Below are positions 27,470 to 37,162 of a stretch of 64,000 nucleotides of DNA, one piece after another (position 1 is the first letter of the stretch; every line of letters begins with the position of its first letter). The DNA lies in NCBI GenBank assembly GCA_018241125.1, contig JAFEEL010000013.1, positions 1 to 64,000 of the forward strand, in the 5' to 3' direction. The notes beneath the pieces are model-generated. The model was not told the origin of the DNA and did no database searches. It saw only the letters and a program-made list of their open reading frames with translations. Origin of the DNA: Pseudomonadota bacterium. GTDB lineage: Bacteria > Pseudomonadota > Gammaproteobacteria > Xanthomonadales > Xanthomonadaceae. The translations under genes were made by a program, and so were the position numbers.

Positions 27470-27556
27470 CGGCGACAGCCTACGCGAACGCCGGCAAACT
27501 CGCCCGCGACGACGGCCGTTGCTATGCTTCGACCGATAAGACACCCACTTGCGCCC

Positions 27557-30487
27557 ATGCCATCGGCCCCCTCCAGCATCGTCAACTTCCCCGCGCCGGT
27601 TGCCGGGGTGGATCTGCCCGGCTCCGGGCCGATGGGCGATATCGGCGTGGCTCTGGCGCATCGGGCGCGTGCCGTGCCGGGGTTCCGCCAGCTGGCGCTG
27701 GCGTGGGGGCAGGCCGGCAGGGACGATCGCTGGCGCAGCGGGCCGATGTCGGCGGCCAGCGAAACCCTGCTCGCGCGCGCCATCGAGCACCTCGACGGGC
27801 AGGTGCACGCGCGCAATGGCAGTGTCGCGGTGGCGTGGCCGATCGAGCAGACCGACGCCTGGCTGGCGATCGCCATCGAATGCGAGCCGGCGCTGTCGAC
27901 CCACGACTGGAGCCTGCTGCTCGATCGTGCCCGGCAGTTCGGTCGCGTGCTGCTGGACAACAGCCAGTTGCGCGCGCGGGTGCTGCGCATGCAAAAGGCC
28001 GAGAAGTTGCAAGGCGCCTTGTATGCGATCGCCGACCTGGCCGGCGCGCCGATGGAGATGCCCAAGATGCTGCGCGGCCTGCATCGCATCGTCGCCGGGC
28101 TGATGTACGCCGAGAATTTCTACATCGTGCTCTACGACGAGGTCGGAGACAGCCTGCGCTTCCTGTATTTCGCCGACTCACTCGACCCGTTCGACGCCGA
28201 TCCGGACATGCAGATCCCGCTGGACGCGCTGCCCAACAGCCTCACCGTCGGCCTGATCCGGCACGGCCACGCCTTCATGGGGTCTTCCGAGGATCTGCGC
28301 GAGCAGATGGGCTTGGCCTACGACGACGAACACGGGCCGGAGTGCTTCGCCTGGCTGGGTGTGCCGATGCGCGCCGAGGACGACAAGGTCCGCGGCGCGG
28401 TGGTGGTGCAAAGCTACGATCCGAAGATCGGTTACGACGAGGAAGACCGCGTCTTGCTGTCGTACGTGGCGCAGCACATCCTGACCGCGCTCGAACGCAA
28501 GCAGCAACAATCGGATCTGGAACGGCGGGTGTTCGAACGCACCCGCGAGTTGGCGATGGCCAACCTCGAACTGCGCTCGGAGATCGTCGAGCGCGAGCGC
28601 GCCGAACAGCTCCAGCGCGCGCTGTATCGCATCGCCGAGTTGTCGATTGCCGCCGACACGCTCGACCAGTTCTACGCCGCCGTGCACGAGGAAGTCGGCA
28701 AGCTGCTGTATGCGCGCAATTTCTTCATCGCCCTGTTGTCCGAGGACGGCGACGAGATCCACTTCGCCTATGCCATCGACGAGCACGACACCCAATGGGG
28801 GCCGCGCAAGCTCGGGCGCGGTTTGACCGATTACGTGCTGCGCACCGGGCAGCCGCTGTTGGCCGATCGCGCGCAGATCGACGAGCTCAATCGCCGTGGC
28901 GACGTTGCCAGCGTCGGCGCCCGCTCGGTGTGCTGGCTGGGCGTTCCATTGACTCGCGACGACCGCTCCGTGGGCGTGATCGTGGTGCAAAGCTACACGC
29001 CCGACATCCAGTACACCCCGCGCGATCAGGAATTGCTGACGTTCGTTGCCTTCCACATCGCCAGCGGGCTGCTGCGCAAACGCGCGCAAGAGCACCTCAG
29101 GGCCGCCTACGCCGAGCTCGAACGCCGGGTGGAAGAGCGTACGCGCGAACTGGCCAATGCCAATCGCAAGCTGCGCGGGCAGATCGCCGAACGCGAGCGC
29201 GCCGAGGAGTCGTTGACCCATCAGGCCCTGCACGATTCGCTCACCGGCCTGCCCAACCGCACCCGCCTGCTCGATCGCATGCAACGCGCGATGGCCGCGT
29301 ACCAGCGCGATCCGGCACGCGGGTTCGCGGTGTTGTTCCTCGATCTGGATCGCTTCAAGATCGTCAACGACAGCGCCGGCCATCTGGTCGGCGATGAGCT
29401 GCTCAAGCAGGTCAGTCGCTTGATCGCCGGTGCGGTGCGACTGCCAGACACGGTGGCGCGCCTGGGGGGCGACGAGTTCGCGGTGCTGGTGGAGGAGATC
29501 AACGACGCCGGCGAAGCCTGCGAAGTTGCCGGGCGCATCATCAGCGCGCTGGCCACGCCGATCATGGTCGGCGGCAAGGAGTTGTTCACTTCGGCCAGCG
29601 TGGGCATCGCCACCATGGGGCAGCAGTACAAGCGCCCCGAGGAACTCCTGCGCGATGCCGACGTGGCGATGTACCGGGCCAAGAACAAGGGCCGCAGCCG
29701 CTACGAGTTGTTCGACGAGACCCTGCGCGTGGAAGCCTTGCGCGTGCACGATCTGGAAGGCGAGCTGCGTCGCTCGATCGCGGCGGGGCGCTTCGTGCCG
29801 TACTTCCAGCCGATCGTGCGGCTCGACAATGCGCGGCCGATCGGCTTCGAAGCGCTGCTGCGCTGGCGCCATGAAGACCGCGGCGTGCTGCCACCGGCGG
29901 AGTTTCTGGAAGTTGCCGAAGACAGCGGCCTGATCGAACAGATCGACTGGCTACTGTTCGAGGAAACCTGTCGGCGCTTCCATGCGGTGGCCAAGGATCG
30001 CCAGTACATCAGCATCAACGTTGCCCCGCGCCATTTTCGATCGCCGGAACTGGCCCGCCGCCTGCTCGCAATGGCGCGCGAATACCAGGTTCCGAGCGAT
30101 CGCCTGCGTATCGAACTGACCGAAGGGGCGCTGCTCGATCACTCGACGCAGGTGCTCGATGCACTGGAAGAACTCCATCGTGGCGGCATCGTGGCGCAAC
30201 TGGACGACTTCGGTACCGGCTACTCGGCCTTGTCCTACCTGCATCGCTTTCCCATCCGCGCCTTGAAGATCGATCGATCGTTCGTCGCCGATCTCACCAT
30301 CGAAGGCGTCAAGGGCAGCCGCACGGTGGTGCGCGCGATCCTCGCCCTGGCTGCCTCGCTGGGGATGGACACGGTAGGCGAGGGCGTGGAAACGGTGGAA
30401 CAGCGCGACCTGCTGCGCGCACTGGGCTGCGCCTACGGGCAGGGGTTCCTGTTCGGCCACCCGGCGGCGATCGGCGAACGCGCATGA
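27557..30487 (+). CDS. GAF-GAF-GGDEF-EAL c-di-GMP turnover enzyme
   Basis: A 976-residue cytoplasmic protein. Two GAF-like domains (about 150-325 and 355-530) are followed by coiled coils, then a GGDEF domain with intact GGDEF (637-641) and an I-site RLPD five residues before it. An EAL domain follows with EALLRW (about 764-769), ELTEGALLD, DDFGTGYSAL (about 882-891), KIDRSFV and GEGVET. Both active sites look intact, so it could make or degrade c-di-GMP depending on the sensor state. I chose ATG 27557 (MPSAPSSIV); an upstream in-frame ATG at 27524 is possible. It is paralogous in its sensor half to the cyclase at 18-20 kb. Confidence 0.9.
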   Translation: MPSAPSSIVNFPAPVAGVDLPGSGPMGDIGVALAHRARAVPGFRQLALAWGQAGRDDRWRSGPMSAASETLLARAIEHLDGQVHARNGSVAVAWPIEQTDAWLAIAIECEPALSTHDWSLLLDRARQFGRVLLDNSQLRARVLRMQKAEKLQGALYAIADLAGAPMEMPKMLRGLHRIVAGLMYAENFYIVLYDEVGDSLRFLYFADSLDPFDADPDMQIPLDALPNSLTVGLIRHGHAFMGSSEDLREQMGLAYDDEHGPECFAWLGVPMRAEDDKVRGAVVVQSYDPKIGYDEEDRVLLSYVAQHILTALERKQQQSDLERRVFERTRELAMANLELRSEIVERERAEQLQRALYRIAELSIAADTLDQFYAAVHEEVGKLLYARNFFIALLSEDGDEIHFAYAIDEHDTQWGPRKLGRGLTDYVLRTGQPLLADRAQIDELNRRGDVASVGARSVCWLGVPLTRDDRSVGVIVVQSYTPDIQYTPRDQELLTFVAFHIASGLLRKRAQEHLRAAYAELERRVEERTRELANANRKLRGQIAERERAEESLTHQALHDSLTGLPNRTRLLDRMQRAMAAYQRDPARGFAVLFLDLDRFKIVNDSAGHLVGDELLKQVSRLIAGAVRLPDTVARLGGDEFAVLVEEINDAGEACEVAGRIISALATPIMVGGKELFTSASVGIATMGQQYKRPEELLRDADVAMYRAKNKGRSRYELFDETLRVEALRVHDLEGELRRSIAAGRFVPYFQPIVRLDNARPIGFEALLRWRHEDRGVLPPAEFLEVAEDSGLIEQIDWLLFEETCRRFHAVAKDRQYISINVAPRHFRSPELARRLLAMAREYQVPSDRLRIELTEGALLDHSTQVLDALEELHRGGIVAQLDDFGTGYSALSYLHRFPIRALKIDRSFVADLTIEGVKGSRTVVRAILALAASLGMDTVGEGVETVEQRDLLRALGCAYGQGFLFGHPAAIGERA

Positions 30488-30537
30488 GCGGTGCTGGCGC
30501 CGCGCACGCTCGCCCAGACAATGGCGGAGACAAAATC

Positions 30538-30951
30538 ATGAAACTCGTCGCGTACCTCAACTTCGATGGCACCTGCGAGGCCGCCTTCCGCTTTTACGAA
30601 CAAGCGCTGGGCGGGACGATCACCCGCATCGACACGTTTGGCGGGTCGCCGATGGCCACGCAGATGCCGCCCGAGGCGCACGCGCGCATCATCCACGTGC
30701 GCTTGCAGGTGGGCGAGCAGTGCCTGATGGGCTCGGACACCCCGCCGGGCGCGCTGGCGCCGCGATCGGGTTTTGCGGTGGCGATCCAGAGCGATGATCT
30801 GGCGCAGGCGCAACGGTGCTTTCAGGCGCTGGCCGACGGCGGCAGGATCGACATGCCGTTTCAAGCCACCTTCTGGTCGCCGGGGTTCGGCATGCTGGTC
30901 GATCGCTTCGGGGTGCCGTGGATGGTCAACTGCGAGACGGCGCCGGCCTGA
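30538..30951 (+). CDS. PhnB-like VOC family protein
   Basis: A 137-residue protein of the PhnB/3-demethylubiquinone-methyltransferase-like branch of the VOC fold. It shows MKLVAYLNFDGTCEAAFRFY at the start, HVRLQVGEQCLMGSDTPPG in the middle, and TFWSPGFGMLVDRFGVPWM near the end, all typical of the family. Function is unknown; PhnB itself is not needed for phosphonate breakdown. ATG 30538 is preceded by ggcggaga. It follows the GGDEF-EAL gene after 50 bp and is convergent with xseA. Confidence 0.87.
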   Translation: MKLVAYLNFDGTCEAAFRFYEQALGGTITRIDTFGGSPMATQMPPEAHARIIHVRLQVGEQCLMGSDTPPGALAPRSGFAVAIQSDDLAQAQRCFQALADGGRIDMPFQATFWSPGFGMLVDRFGVPWMVNCETAPA

Positions 30952-30963
30952 AGTGGGCGGAGT

Positions 30964-32307
30964 TCATTCGATCCGCTCCACCCGCAGGGCCAGATCGCCA
31001 TCGGCAAGCCGTGCCGACAACCGCTGATCGGGATAGGCCTGCGCGACCCAACGCACCACGCGTCCACCCTCGTCGTGCAAGATCGCAAATCCGCGTTGCA
31101 GCGTCGCCAGCGGACTGACGCTTTCCAGCGCCCGTGCCAGTGCCAGCACGCGCAGCTCGCCACGCTCTGCGCTCAGCGCGTAGCCGCGCTGCAAACCGTG
31201 CAGCGCGCGCGCCAGTCGATCGTGCTGATCGGCCAGTCGCCGCTGCGGGTGTGCGGCGCGCAGGCGCAGCGCCAACGTCGTCAGCCGTTCGCGGTCGCGT
31301 TGTGCGCGGCGTTGCGGCAGTTCCATTAGCCGCCGTTGCAGGTCGGTCAGGCGCATCGCTCCGTGCTCCAAACGTGCCTGCGGGCGCAGCGCGTGCAGAC
31401 GCAACCATGCGCGGTCGGTGCGCTGGACGGCGGCGTCGAGCGTGCGTTGCCACGCGGAGTTCGCGCGCCCGCATTGCCGATCCAGCAGTGCCAGTAATTC
31501 ACCGCGATCAGGCACCAGCAGCTCGGCGGCGGCGGAAGGTGTGGGCGCGCGCGCATCGGCGGCGAAGTCGGCCAAGGTGGTGTCGATCTCATGGCCGATC
31601 GCCGACATCACCGGGACTTGCGAGGCGACGATGGCGCGCACCAGCGCTTCTTCGTTGAAGCACCACAGATCCTCCAGCGAGCCGCCGCCGCGGGTGAGCA
31701 GGATGGCATCGTAGCGGCCGCTGTCGCTGGCCCAGCGCAGCGCCTGCACGAGCTGCGCGACCGCTGCCGCGCCCTGCACCGACGACGGCACGATTTCCAC
31801 GTCGAGCAATGGAAACCGCCGCGCCAGCACATGCAGCACGTCGCGGATTGCCGCGCCGGATGGCGAGGTGACGATGCCCAGCCGGCGCACGAAGTTCGGA
31901 AAAGCGCGCTTGCGTTCGCTTGCGAACAACCCTTCTGTCGCCAGCTTGTTTTTCAGTTCATCGAACGCCCGCCGCAGCGCGCCTTCGCCGGCTTCCTCCA
32001 TGTGCTCGACGGACATCTGCATCTCGCCGCGTGCCTCGTACACGGTGAGCCGGCCGCGGATCAGCACCTGCATGCCCTCGCGCGGGGCAAAGCGCAGCAG
32101 GTTGGCGCGTTGTTTCCACATCGCGCAGCGCAACTGCGCGCGCGCATCCTTGAGGTTGAAGTAAAGATGCCCCGACGCCGGCCGTGACACCCCGCCCAGT
32201 TCGCCTTCCACCCACACCATCGGGAAGTTGCCTTCCAGCAGGTCGCGCGCCAGTGTGGCGATCTGGCTGGGGGTGAGCACGCTGCGCGGGATGGCGAGGC
32301 TATCCAT
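30964..32307 (-). CDS. xseA: Exodeoxyribonuclease VII large subunit
   Basis: Catalytic subunit of exonuclease VII, which with XseB degrades single-stranded DNA in repair. The 447 residues have an OB-fold at about 12-110 (GNFPMVWVEGELGG, ASGHLYFNLKD), the catalytic domain with AILLTRGGGSLEDLWCFNEE and PVMSAIGHEIDTTLADFAAD, and a long helical region to the C-terminus. Length equals the usual about 450 residues. It is divergent from ispG with 58 bp between. xseB is not in the window. Confidence 0.96.
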   Translation of the reverse strand: MDSLAIPRSVLTPSQIATLARDLLEGNFPMVWVEGELGGVSRPASGHLYFNLKDARAQLRCAMWKQRANLLRFAPREGMQVLIRGRLTVYEARGEMQMSVEHMEEAGEGALRRAFDELKNKLATEGLFASERKRAFPNFVRRLGIVTSPSGAAIRDVLHVLARRFPLLDVEIVPSSVQGAAAVAQLVQALRWASDSGRYDAILLTRGGGSLEDLWCFNEEALVRAIVASQVPVMSAIGHEIDTTLADFAADARAPTPSAAAELLVPDRGELLALLDRQCGRANSAWQRTLDAAVQRTDRAWLRLHALRPQARLEHGAMRLTDLQRRLMELPQRRAQRDRERLTTLALRLRAAHPQRRLADQHDRLARALHGLQRGYALSAERGELRVLALARALESVSPLATLQRGFAILHDEGGRVVRWVAQAYPDQRLSARLADGDLALRVERIE

Positions 32308-32365
32308 GCCGGCACTGTAGCGCCGCCCGCCCTACAATGGGCACAGGAACGTCGAGGTGATGTGG

Positions 32366-33592
32366 ATGAACGAGGTTTTCGGTCCGGTCGCGCGAAGGGC
32401 CGCGCGTGCGCTGCGCGTCGGCAAAGTGACGATGGGCGGCACTGCGCCCATCGTCGTGCAGTCGATGACCAACACCGACACCGCCGATGTCGCGGCCACG
32501 ACCAAACAGGTCGCCGAGCTGTGGCGCGCCGGCTCGGAGCTGGTGCGCATCACCGTCAACACGCCCGAGGCCGCCGCCGCGGTGCCGCGCATCGCCGACA
32601 AGCTGGCGATGATGGGTGTGGATGTGCCCCTGATCGGTGACTTCCACTACAACGGCCACCAGTTGCTGACCAACGAGCCTGCCGCCGCGCAAGCGCTGGC
32701 CAAGTACCGCATCAACCCCGGCAACGTCGGCTTCGGGCGCAAGCGCGATGCGCAGTTCGCCACGCTGATCGAACTGGCGCTGAAATACGACAAGCCGGTG
32801 CGCATTGGCGTCAACTGGGGCTCGCTCGATCAAGCGCTGGCCGCACAGTTGATGGACGAAAACCATCTGCGCACCGAGCCCTGGGACGCACCGCGGGTGA
32901 TGCGCGAGGCGCTGATCCGGTCGGCGCTGGATTCGGCGCAGCGCGCGGTGGAACTGGGCATGGCGGCCGAGCGCATCGTGCTGTCGTGCAAGGTGTCCGG
33001 TGTGCAGGAACTGATCGCCGTGTACCGCGATCTGGCTGGGCGCTGCGATTACGCCCTGCACCTGGGGCTCACCGAGGCGGGCATGGGCAGCAAGGGCATC
33101 GTGGCATCGACCGCCGCGCTGGCGGTGCTGTTGCAGGAAGGCATCGGCGACACCATCCGCATCTCGCTCACGCCCGAGCCGGGCGGGGCGCGCACGCAGG
33201 AAGTGATCGTCGCACAGGAGTTGTTGCAGACGATGGGCCTGCGCGCGTTCACGCCGCTGGTCACCGCTTGCCCGGGTTGTGGGCGCACTACCTCGGAGTT
33301 TTTTCAGGAACTGGCCCAGACCGTGCAGGAGCACGTGCGCGCGAAGATGCCCGAATGGAAGATCAGCCATCCGGGCGCGGAAAACCTCACGCTGGCGGTG
33401 ATGGGTTGCGTGGTCAACGGGCCCGGCGAATCGCGCCATGCCCACATCGGTATCTCGTTGCCCGGTACCGGCGAGGCGCCGGCGGCACCGGTGTTCATCG
33501 ACGGCCAGAAGGCGATGACCCTGCGCGGCGAGCACATCGCGCAAGAGTTCGTGGCGGTGATCGACGATTACGTCGCGCGCAAGTTCGGTTGA
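32366..33592 (+). CDS. ispG: (E)-4-hydroxy-3-methylbut-2-enyl-diphosphate synthase
   Basis: A [4Fe-4S] enzyme of the MEP isoprenoid pathway that converts MEcPP to HMBPP. The about 408-residue protein shows [45 protein letters not shown], and the cluster-binding cysteines in [15 protein letters not shown] and [14 protein letters not shown]. Three starts are close (GTG 32357, ATG 32360, ATG 32366); I list ATG 32366 because gaggtg lies 6 bp before it. A TACAAT at 32333-32338 could be the -10 element. Confidence 0.95.
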   Translation: MNEVFGPVARRAARALRVGKVTMGGTAPIVVQSMTNTDTADVAATTKQVAELWRAGSELVRITVNTPEAAAAVPRIADKLAMMGVDVPLIGDFHYNGHQLLTNEPAAAQALAKYRINPGNVGFGRKRDAQFATLIELALKYDKPVRIGVNWGSLDQALAAQLMDENHLRTEPWDAPRVMREALIRSALDSAQRAVELGMAAERIVLSCKVSGVQELIAVYRDLAGRCDYALHLGLTEAGMGSKGIVASTAALAVLLQEGIGDTIRISLTPEPGGARTQEVIVAQELLQTMGLRAFTPLVTACPGCGRTTSEFFQELAQTVQEHVRAKMPEWKISHPGAENLTLAVMGCVVNGPGESRHAHIGISLPGTGEAPAAPVFIDGQKAMTLRGEHIAQEFVAVIDDYVARKFG

Positions 33593-33643
33593 TCGCTGCC
33601 GACGCGCGTTGGCCCGCAAAATGTGAACAGGACATCGACATCC

Positions 33644-34423
33644 ATGAGGACACCCAGCGCGCGACCGGCGATCTTTGTCACCATGCCGCACAGCCACTAC
33701 GTCGAGAAGGCGCGCTGGGCGCTGGATCGTTGCGGTCTGGCGTATCGCGAACAGCCGCATGTGCCGTTGTTGCACCGCCGCGCGACGCAACGCCATGGCG
33801 GCGGCAGCGTGCCGGTGCTGGTGGATGGCGGGCAGCGTTTCGTCGATTCCACGGACATCCTCGTGCACGCCGATGCGCGCGCGGGCGGCGATCGCTTGTA
33901 TCCGCGCGACGTGGCCCTGCGTGGCGAAGTCCTCGCGCTGGAAGATCGCTTTGACCTGCATCTGGGCCCGCACACGCGGCGCTGGGCCTACGCGCATTTG
34001 CTGCCGGAAAAGCGGCTGCTGCGGACGATCATGAAGCGTGGCGTGCCCCTCGGCGAGGCGATGGCGCTGCCGATCCTGCTGCCGCGGGTGGTGCGCGCCA
34101 TTCGCAAGCACCTCAAAATCACCCCGGAAAGCGCGTTGCGCTCGTTGGTAAGGGTTCGTGAGATGTTTCATGAAGTCGACGAGCGGCTGGCCGATGGACG
34201 CCGATACCTCGTGCTGGATCGCTTCACCGCCGCCGACCTGACTTTCGCCGCGCTCGCCGCACCGGCGCTGTTTCCTGCCGGATATCGCGGATCGTACCCG
34301 GCGCTGGACGCGGTGCCGGAGGCGATGCGCGAGGAAGTATTGCGCCTGCGCGATACCGATGCCGGACGCTTCGCGCTGCGGATGTTCGAGCAGGAGCGCG
34401 GCGTGGTGGTTGGTGCGGGGTGA
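33644..34423 (+). CDS. Glutathione S-transferase-like protein
   Basis: A 259-residue soluble protein. The N-terminal thioredoxin-like part (PAIFVTMPHSHYVEKARWAL then DRCGLAYREQPHVPL, SVPVLVDGG, VDSTDILVHAD) follows the GST pattern, with SHYVEKARWAL in the position of the catalytic SxYxxKVR helix. The C-terminal half is helical and GST_C-like (EVDERLADGRRYLVLDRFTA then ADLTFAALAAP). Substrate is unknown. ATG 33644 (MRTPSARPAIF) is preferred over a GTG seven codons upstream. Confidence 0.8.
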   Translation: MRTPSARPAIFVTMPHSHYVEKARWALDRCGLAYREQPHVPLLHRRATQRHGGGSVPVLVDGGQRFVDSTDILVHADARAGGDRLYPRDVALRGEVLALEDRFDLHLGPHTRRWAYAHLLPEKRLLRTIMKRGVPLGEAMALPILLPRVVRAIRKHLKITPESALRSLVRVREMFHEVDERLADGRRYLVLDRFTAADLTFAALAAPALFPAGYRGSYPALDAVPEAMREEVLRLRDTDAGRFALRMFEQERGVVVGAG

Positions 34424-34481
34424 AGATCGTCGTGCACGGCGACGTGATCGTGCGGGTTGAAAAAAGCAAACGGGACAGGCG

Positions 34482-35057
34482 ATGCGCGCTTTCGATTATG
34501 TGATGACGCTCAACTCGTTCGTGTACGCGCTGGGCATCGCGCACATCCTCGCGGCGGTCGGCGAAATCATCCGTGCCGGCAAGCGCGTGCGCTGGTCGTG
34601 GCTGCACGCGGCGTGGTTGCTCAACGCGCTGCTATTGATCGTGAGTTGGTGGCTGGCGCTGTGGGACTTGCGCGACCTGAAGACGTGGACGATGCCGACC
34701 GTGCTGTTTTTCTTCCTGATGGCTTGCATTCTTTATCTCGAGGCGCGGTTGGTCAGCCCGCCGATCGCGGCCGAGGGGCCGGTCGATCTGGAGGCCTTCC
34801 ATCGCGACGAGGGCCGGAAGTACATGGGCGTGTACACGGCGATCGTCGCGCAGATCATCCTCACGGTGTACCTGTACGGGTCGGCGACGAAATACTGGGT
34901 GGCCGAGAACGCATCCAACTGGCCGGTGCTCGCGGCGGGCTTGGCGGCCACCCTCAGTGGTAGGCGCTGGGTGCAGATCGCCGCAGTGATGGTGGTGATG
35001 GCGGTGTGGATTTGGTATTTCGCGACCTTGCAGGGCGCGTTGAGCGATTCGCCCTGA
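34482..35057 (+). CDS. Conserved-type membrane protein of unknown function
   Basis: A 191-residue inner-membrane protein with about five hydrophobic segments (about 12-30, 40-60, 68-86, 115-135, 163-185) and short charged loops (DLRDLKTW, EAFHRDEGRKYMG). I do not recognise a domain. It begins MRAFDYVMTLNSFVYALGI. It follows the GST-like gene after 58 bp and is convergent with the COG4705-type gene. Function cannot be assigned. Confidence 0.75.
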   Translation: MRAFDYVMTLNSFVYALGIAHILAAVGEIIRAGKRVRWSWLHAAWLLNALLLIVSWWLALWDLRDLKTWTMPTVLFFFLMACILYLEARLVSPPIAAEGPVDLEAFHRDEGRKYMGVYTAIVAQIILTVYLYGSATKYWVAENASNWPVLAAGLAATLSGRRWVQIAAVMVVMAVWIWYFATLQGALSDSP

Positions 35058-35087
35058 TCGCGACGTGGCGCGTTCGCTGACGGTGCG

Positions 35088-35867
35088 TCAGTGCGCCTTG
35101 CGCGCCGCCCGCTGCGGGAACGCGAACACGCCGATGGCCATCGCCGCCAGCAGCGCCGCCGAGGCGGCGTAGCGGCTCAGTGCCAGCCCGCCGTGGTCGA
35201 TGGGCTTGTCGAGAAAATCGCCGAGCACCGCGCCCAGCGGGCGGGTGAGGATGAAGGCGGCCCAGAACAGCGCGGTGCGGGACACTTTCGTTGTGAAATA
35301 AAAGAAGGCGATCACTGCCAGCGCGCCGCCGAACACCAGCGCGCCGCCGTCGTACCCGAGGCCCAGCCCAGTGGGAGTCTCGGTGCGCCCGGCGGCGACG
35401 AAATCGCCCAGCGCGGTGCCCAGCGTCTGCGAGAACATGATGGTCAACCAGTAGAAACCTTCCGCGCGCGGCGTGCTCACTGAGTCCACCGCCACCGTGC
35501 CGGTGCTGCGATACCACACGAACAGCGAGCCGAGCAGCAGCGTGAGTAGCAGCGCCGAGCCGCCGGTGTAACCGATGCCCAGCGAGCGGTCGGCGAAATC
35601 GGCCAGGGTGGTGCCCACCGTGGTGGTAGCGATGATGGTGAACCAGTAGATGACGGGGTGGAACGCTTTTGCGCGCACTTGCGCGAACACCGCGATCACG
35701 AACACGCCGGCGAAGATCGCGGTGCCGACCAGATAACCCAAGTGCATCGACATGCTCACCGCGTCGCCGCCGGTCTCGCCCAGCGTGGTGGCGATGATCT
35801 TGAGGATCCAGAACAGTGCGGTGACGGCGGGTACCTTGGCGATGGCGTCGTCGTGGCGTTCGTTCAT
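35088..35867 (-). CDS. COG4705-like membrane protein built from four repeats
   Basis: A 259-residue inner-membrane protein with about eight hydrophobic segments. Four related units are visible: KIIATTLGETGGDAVS (about 22-37), FTIIATTTVGTTLADFADR (about 76-94), TIMFSQTLGTALGDFVAAG (about 142-160) and AAFILTRPLGAVLGDFLDK (about 204-222). Two are followed by GIGYTGG or GLGYDGG. Proteins of this type sit beside metal or stress regulators in some genomes, but their role is not established. It starts at ATG 35867 (MNERHDDAIAK). Confidence 0.8.
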   Translation of the reverse strand: MNERHDDAIAKVPAVTALFWILKIIATTLGETGGDAVSMSMHLGYLVGTAIFAGVFVIAVFAQVRAKAFHPVIYWFTIIATTTVGTTLADFADRSLGIGYTGGSALLLTLLLGSLFVWYRSTGTVAVDSVSTPRAEGFYWLTIMFSQTLGTALGDFVAAGRTETPTGLGLGYDGGALVFGGALAVIAFFYFTTKVSRTALFWAAFILTRPLGAVLGDFLDKPIDHGGLALSRYAASAALLAAMAIGVFAFPQRAARKAH

Positions 35868-35960
35868 GCCGACGATGATGGCATGCGGGTTGTTAGCGGT
35901 TCCTGCGTCGCGTGGTGTGCCTGTGCCAAATATGCAGAGTGATCGCAGGCATGGTTCGCG

Positions 35961-36240
35961 GCGGCCCTCCCACCGGTGCGGTCTTGTGGGAGCGGCTTCT
36001 AGCCGCGATGAGATTTCAATCGGGCCGGGGACGGCCCTCCCACAGAAGCAGCGCGGCTCGATTCCATCGGGCCGGGGACGGCCCTCCCACCGGTGCGGTC
36101 TTGTGGGAGCGGCTTCTAGCCGCGATGAGATTTCAATCGGGCCGGGGACGGCCCTTCCACAGGTGCAGGCTTGTGGGAGCGGCTTCTAGCCGCGATGAGA
36201 TTTCCATCGGGCCGGGGACGGCCCTCCCACCGGTGCGGCC
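35961..36240. repeat. Array of GTGGGAG-type REP-like units
   Basis: Three long units, each with gtgggagcggcttctagccg cgatgagattt and catcgggccggggacggccc (or caatcgg), with ccctcccac between, lie at about 35961-36050, 36068-36160 and 36160-36240. A shorter unit falls between the first two. Each has gtgggag and ctcccac ends that can pair, plus an inner palindrome cggcttctagccg. The 385-bp gap between the COG4705 gene and the DMT permease holds no gene. Confidence 0.88.
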
Positions 36241-36252
36241 ATGTGCCGCGCC

Positions 36253-37161
36253 TCACTCGCCGGGCTTTGCCGCTTCCACCGGTGCGTTGGTGGCGTGCGT
36301 GCGCGCCAGTTTTGCCTCGCGGTGCGCGATGTAGAACACCGCTGCGAAGATGATGGCTGCGCCGAACAACGTCCAGTGATCGATGTCCTCACCAAACCAC
36401 AGCCAGCCGGCCAGCGCGACCATCGGCAACTGCATGAAGCTGATCGGTTGTAGCGCCGATACCTCGCCCATGCGCAGCGCGCGCGTCCACAGCAGTTGCG
36501 CGACGGTGCCGAACAATCCGGTCGCGGCCAGCCACGGCCACGTCGCCAGTGCTGGCCAGCGCCACGCGAACGCGGCGGCAAGGGCCGACATCGGCACCCA
36601 GAACAGGTAGGTGTAGAACACGATGGTATCGGGCGCATCGATGCGCGAGAGCTGCTTGATCTGGATGGCGACCACGGCGGCCAGCACCGCTGCCAGCAGC
36701 GCGATCAAGGTGCCGGATGAGAATCCGGCAGCGCCCGGCCGCACCACCACCAGCACGCCGACGAAGCCGACGAATACCGCCGCCCAGCGGCGCTTGCGCA
36801 CGATCTCGCCCAGCCAGATCACCGCGGCAATGGTGACGAACAGTGGTGTGGAATAGCTCAAAGCGATCGCCTGCGCCAGCGGCAGGTGGGCGATGGCCCA
36901 GAAGCCGGACAACATCGAGCACACGCCGATGGCGCTGCGCAGCAGGTAGCGCGGCAGCTGCCGCGTGCGCAGTGGTGCCTTGCCGTGCAGCAGGATGGGG
37001 ATCAGCGCCAGCAGGCCGAAGGCGTTGCGGAAAAACGCGATCTCGAACGGCGACAGCGTGCGCGCGGCGACCTTGATGGTCAGCGCCATCGCCCCGAAGC
37101 ACAAGGTGCTGGCCAGCATCAGCGCAGCGGCGTGCAGGAAGGTGTTGCGCTGTGCGCTCAC
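36253..37161 (-). CDS. DMT-family (EamA) permease
   Basis: A 302-residue inner-membrane protein with ten hydrophobic segments arranged as two EamA repeats (about 10-140 and 155-285). Characteristic stretches are ALTIKVAARTLSPFEIAFFR, PLAQAIALSYSTPLFVTIAA and MGEVSALQPISFMQLPMVAL. The family exports or imports small metabolites; the substrate is not predictable. Its start codon is 1 bp from the stop of the SLOG-like gene, so it may be the distal member of that operon, although its function looks unrelated. Confidence 0.9.
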   Translation of the reverse strand: MSAQRNTFLHAAALMLASTLCFGAMALTIKVAARTLSPFEIAFFRNAFGLLALIPILLHGKAPLRTRQLPRYLLRSAIGVCSMLSGFWAIAHLPLAQAIALSYSTPLFVTIAAVIWLGEIVRKRRWAAVFVGFVGVLVVVRPGAAGFSSGTLIALLAAVLAAVVAIQIKQLSRIDAPDTIVFYTYLFWVPMSALAAAFAWRWPALATWPWLAATGLFGTVAQLLWTRALRMGEVSALQPISFMQLPMVALAGWLWFGEDIDHWTLFGAAIIFAAVFYIAHREAKLARTHATNAPVEAAKPGE

Positions 37162-37162
37162 G

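Noticed and set aside
26294..27556. In-frame extension upstream of the GGDEF-EAL protein
   Set aside because: It would run antisense through the sigma factor and its partner and has shadow composition; the conserved part starts at 27557.
35961..36240. CRISPR-like array
   Set aside because: The repeats are long, internally palindromic and unevenly spaced, with no unique spacers and no cas genes; they are REP-like.
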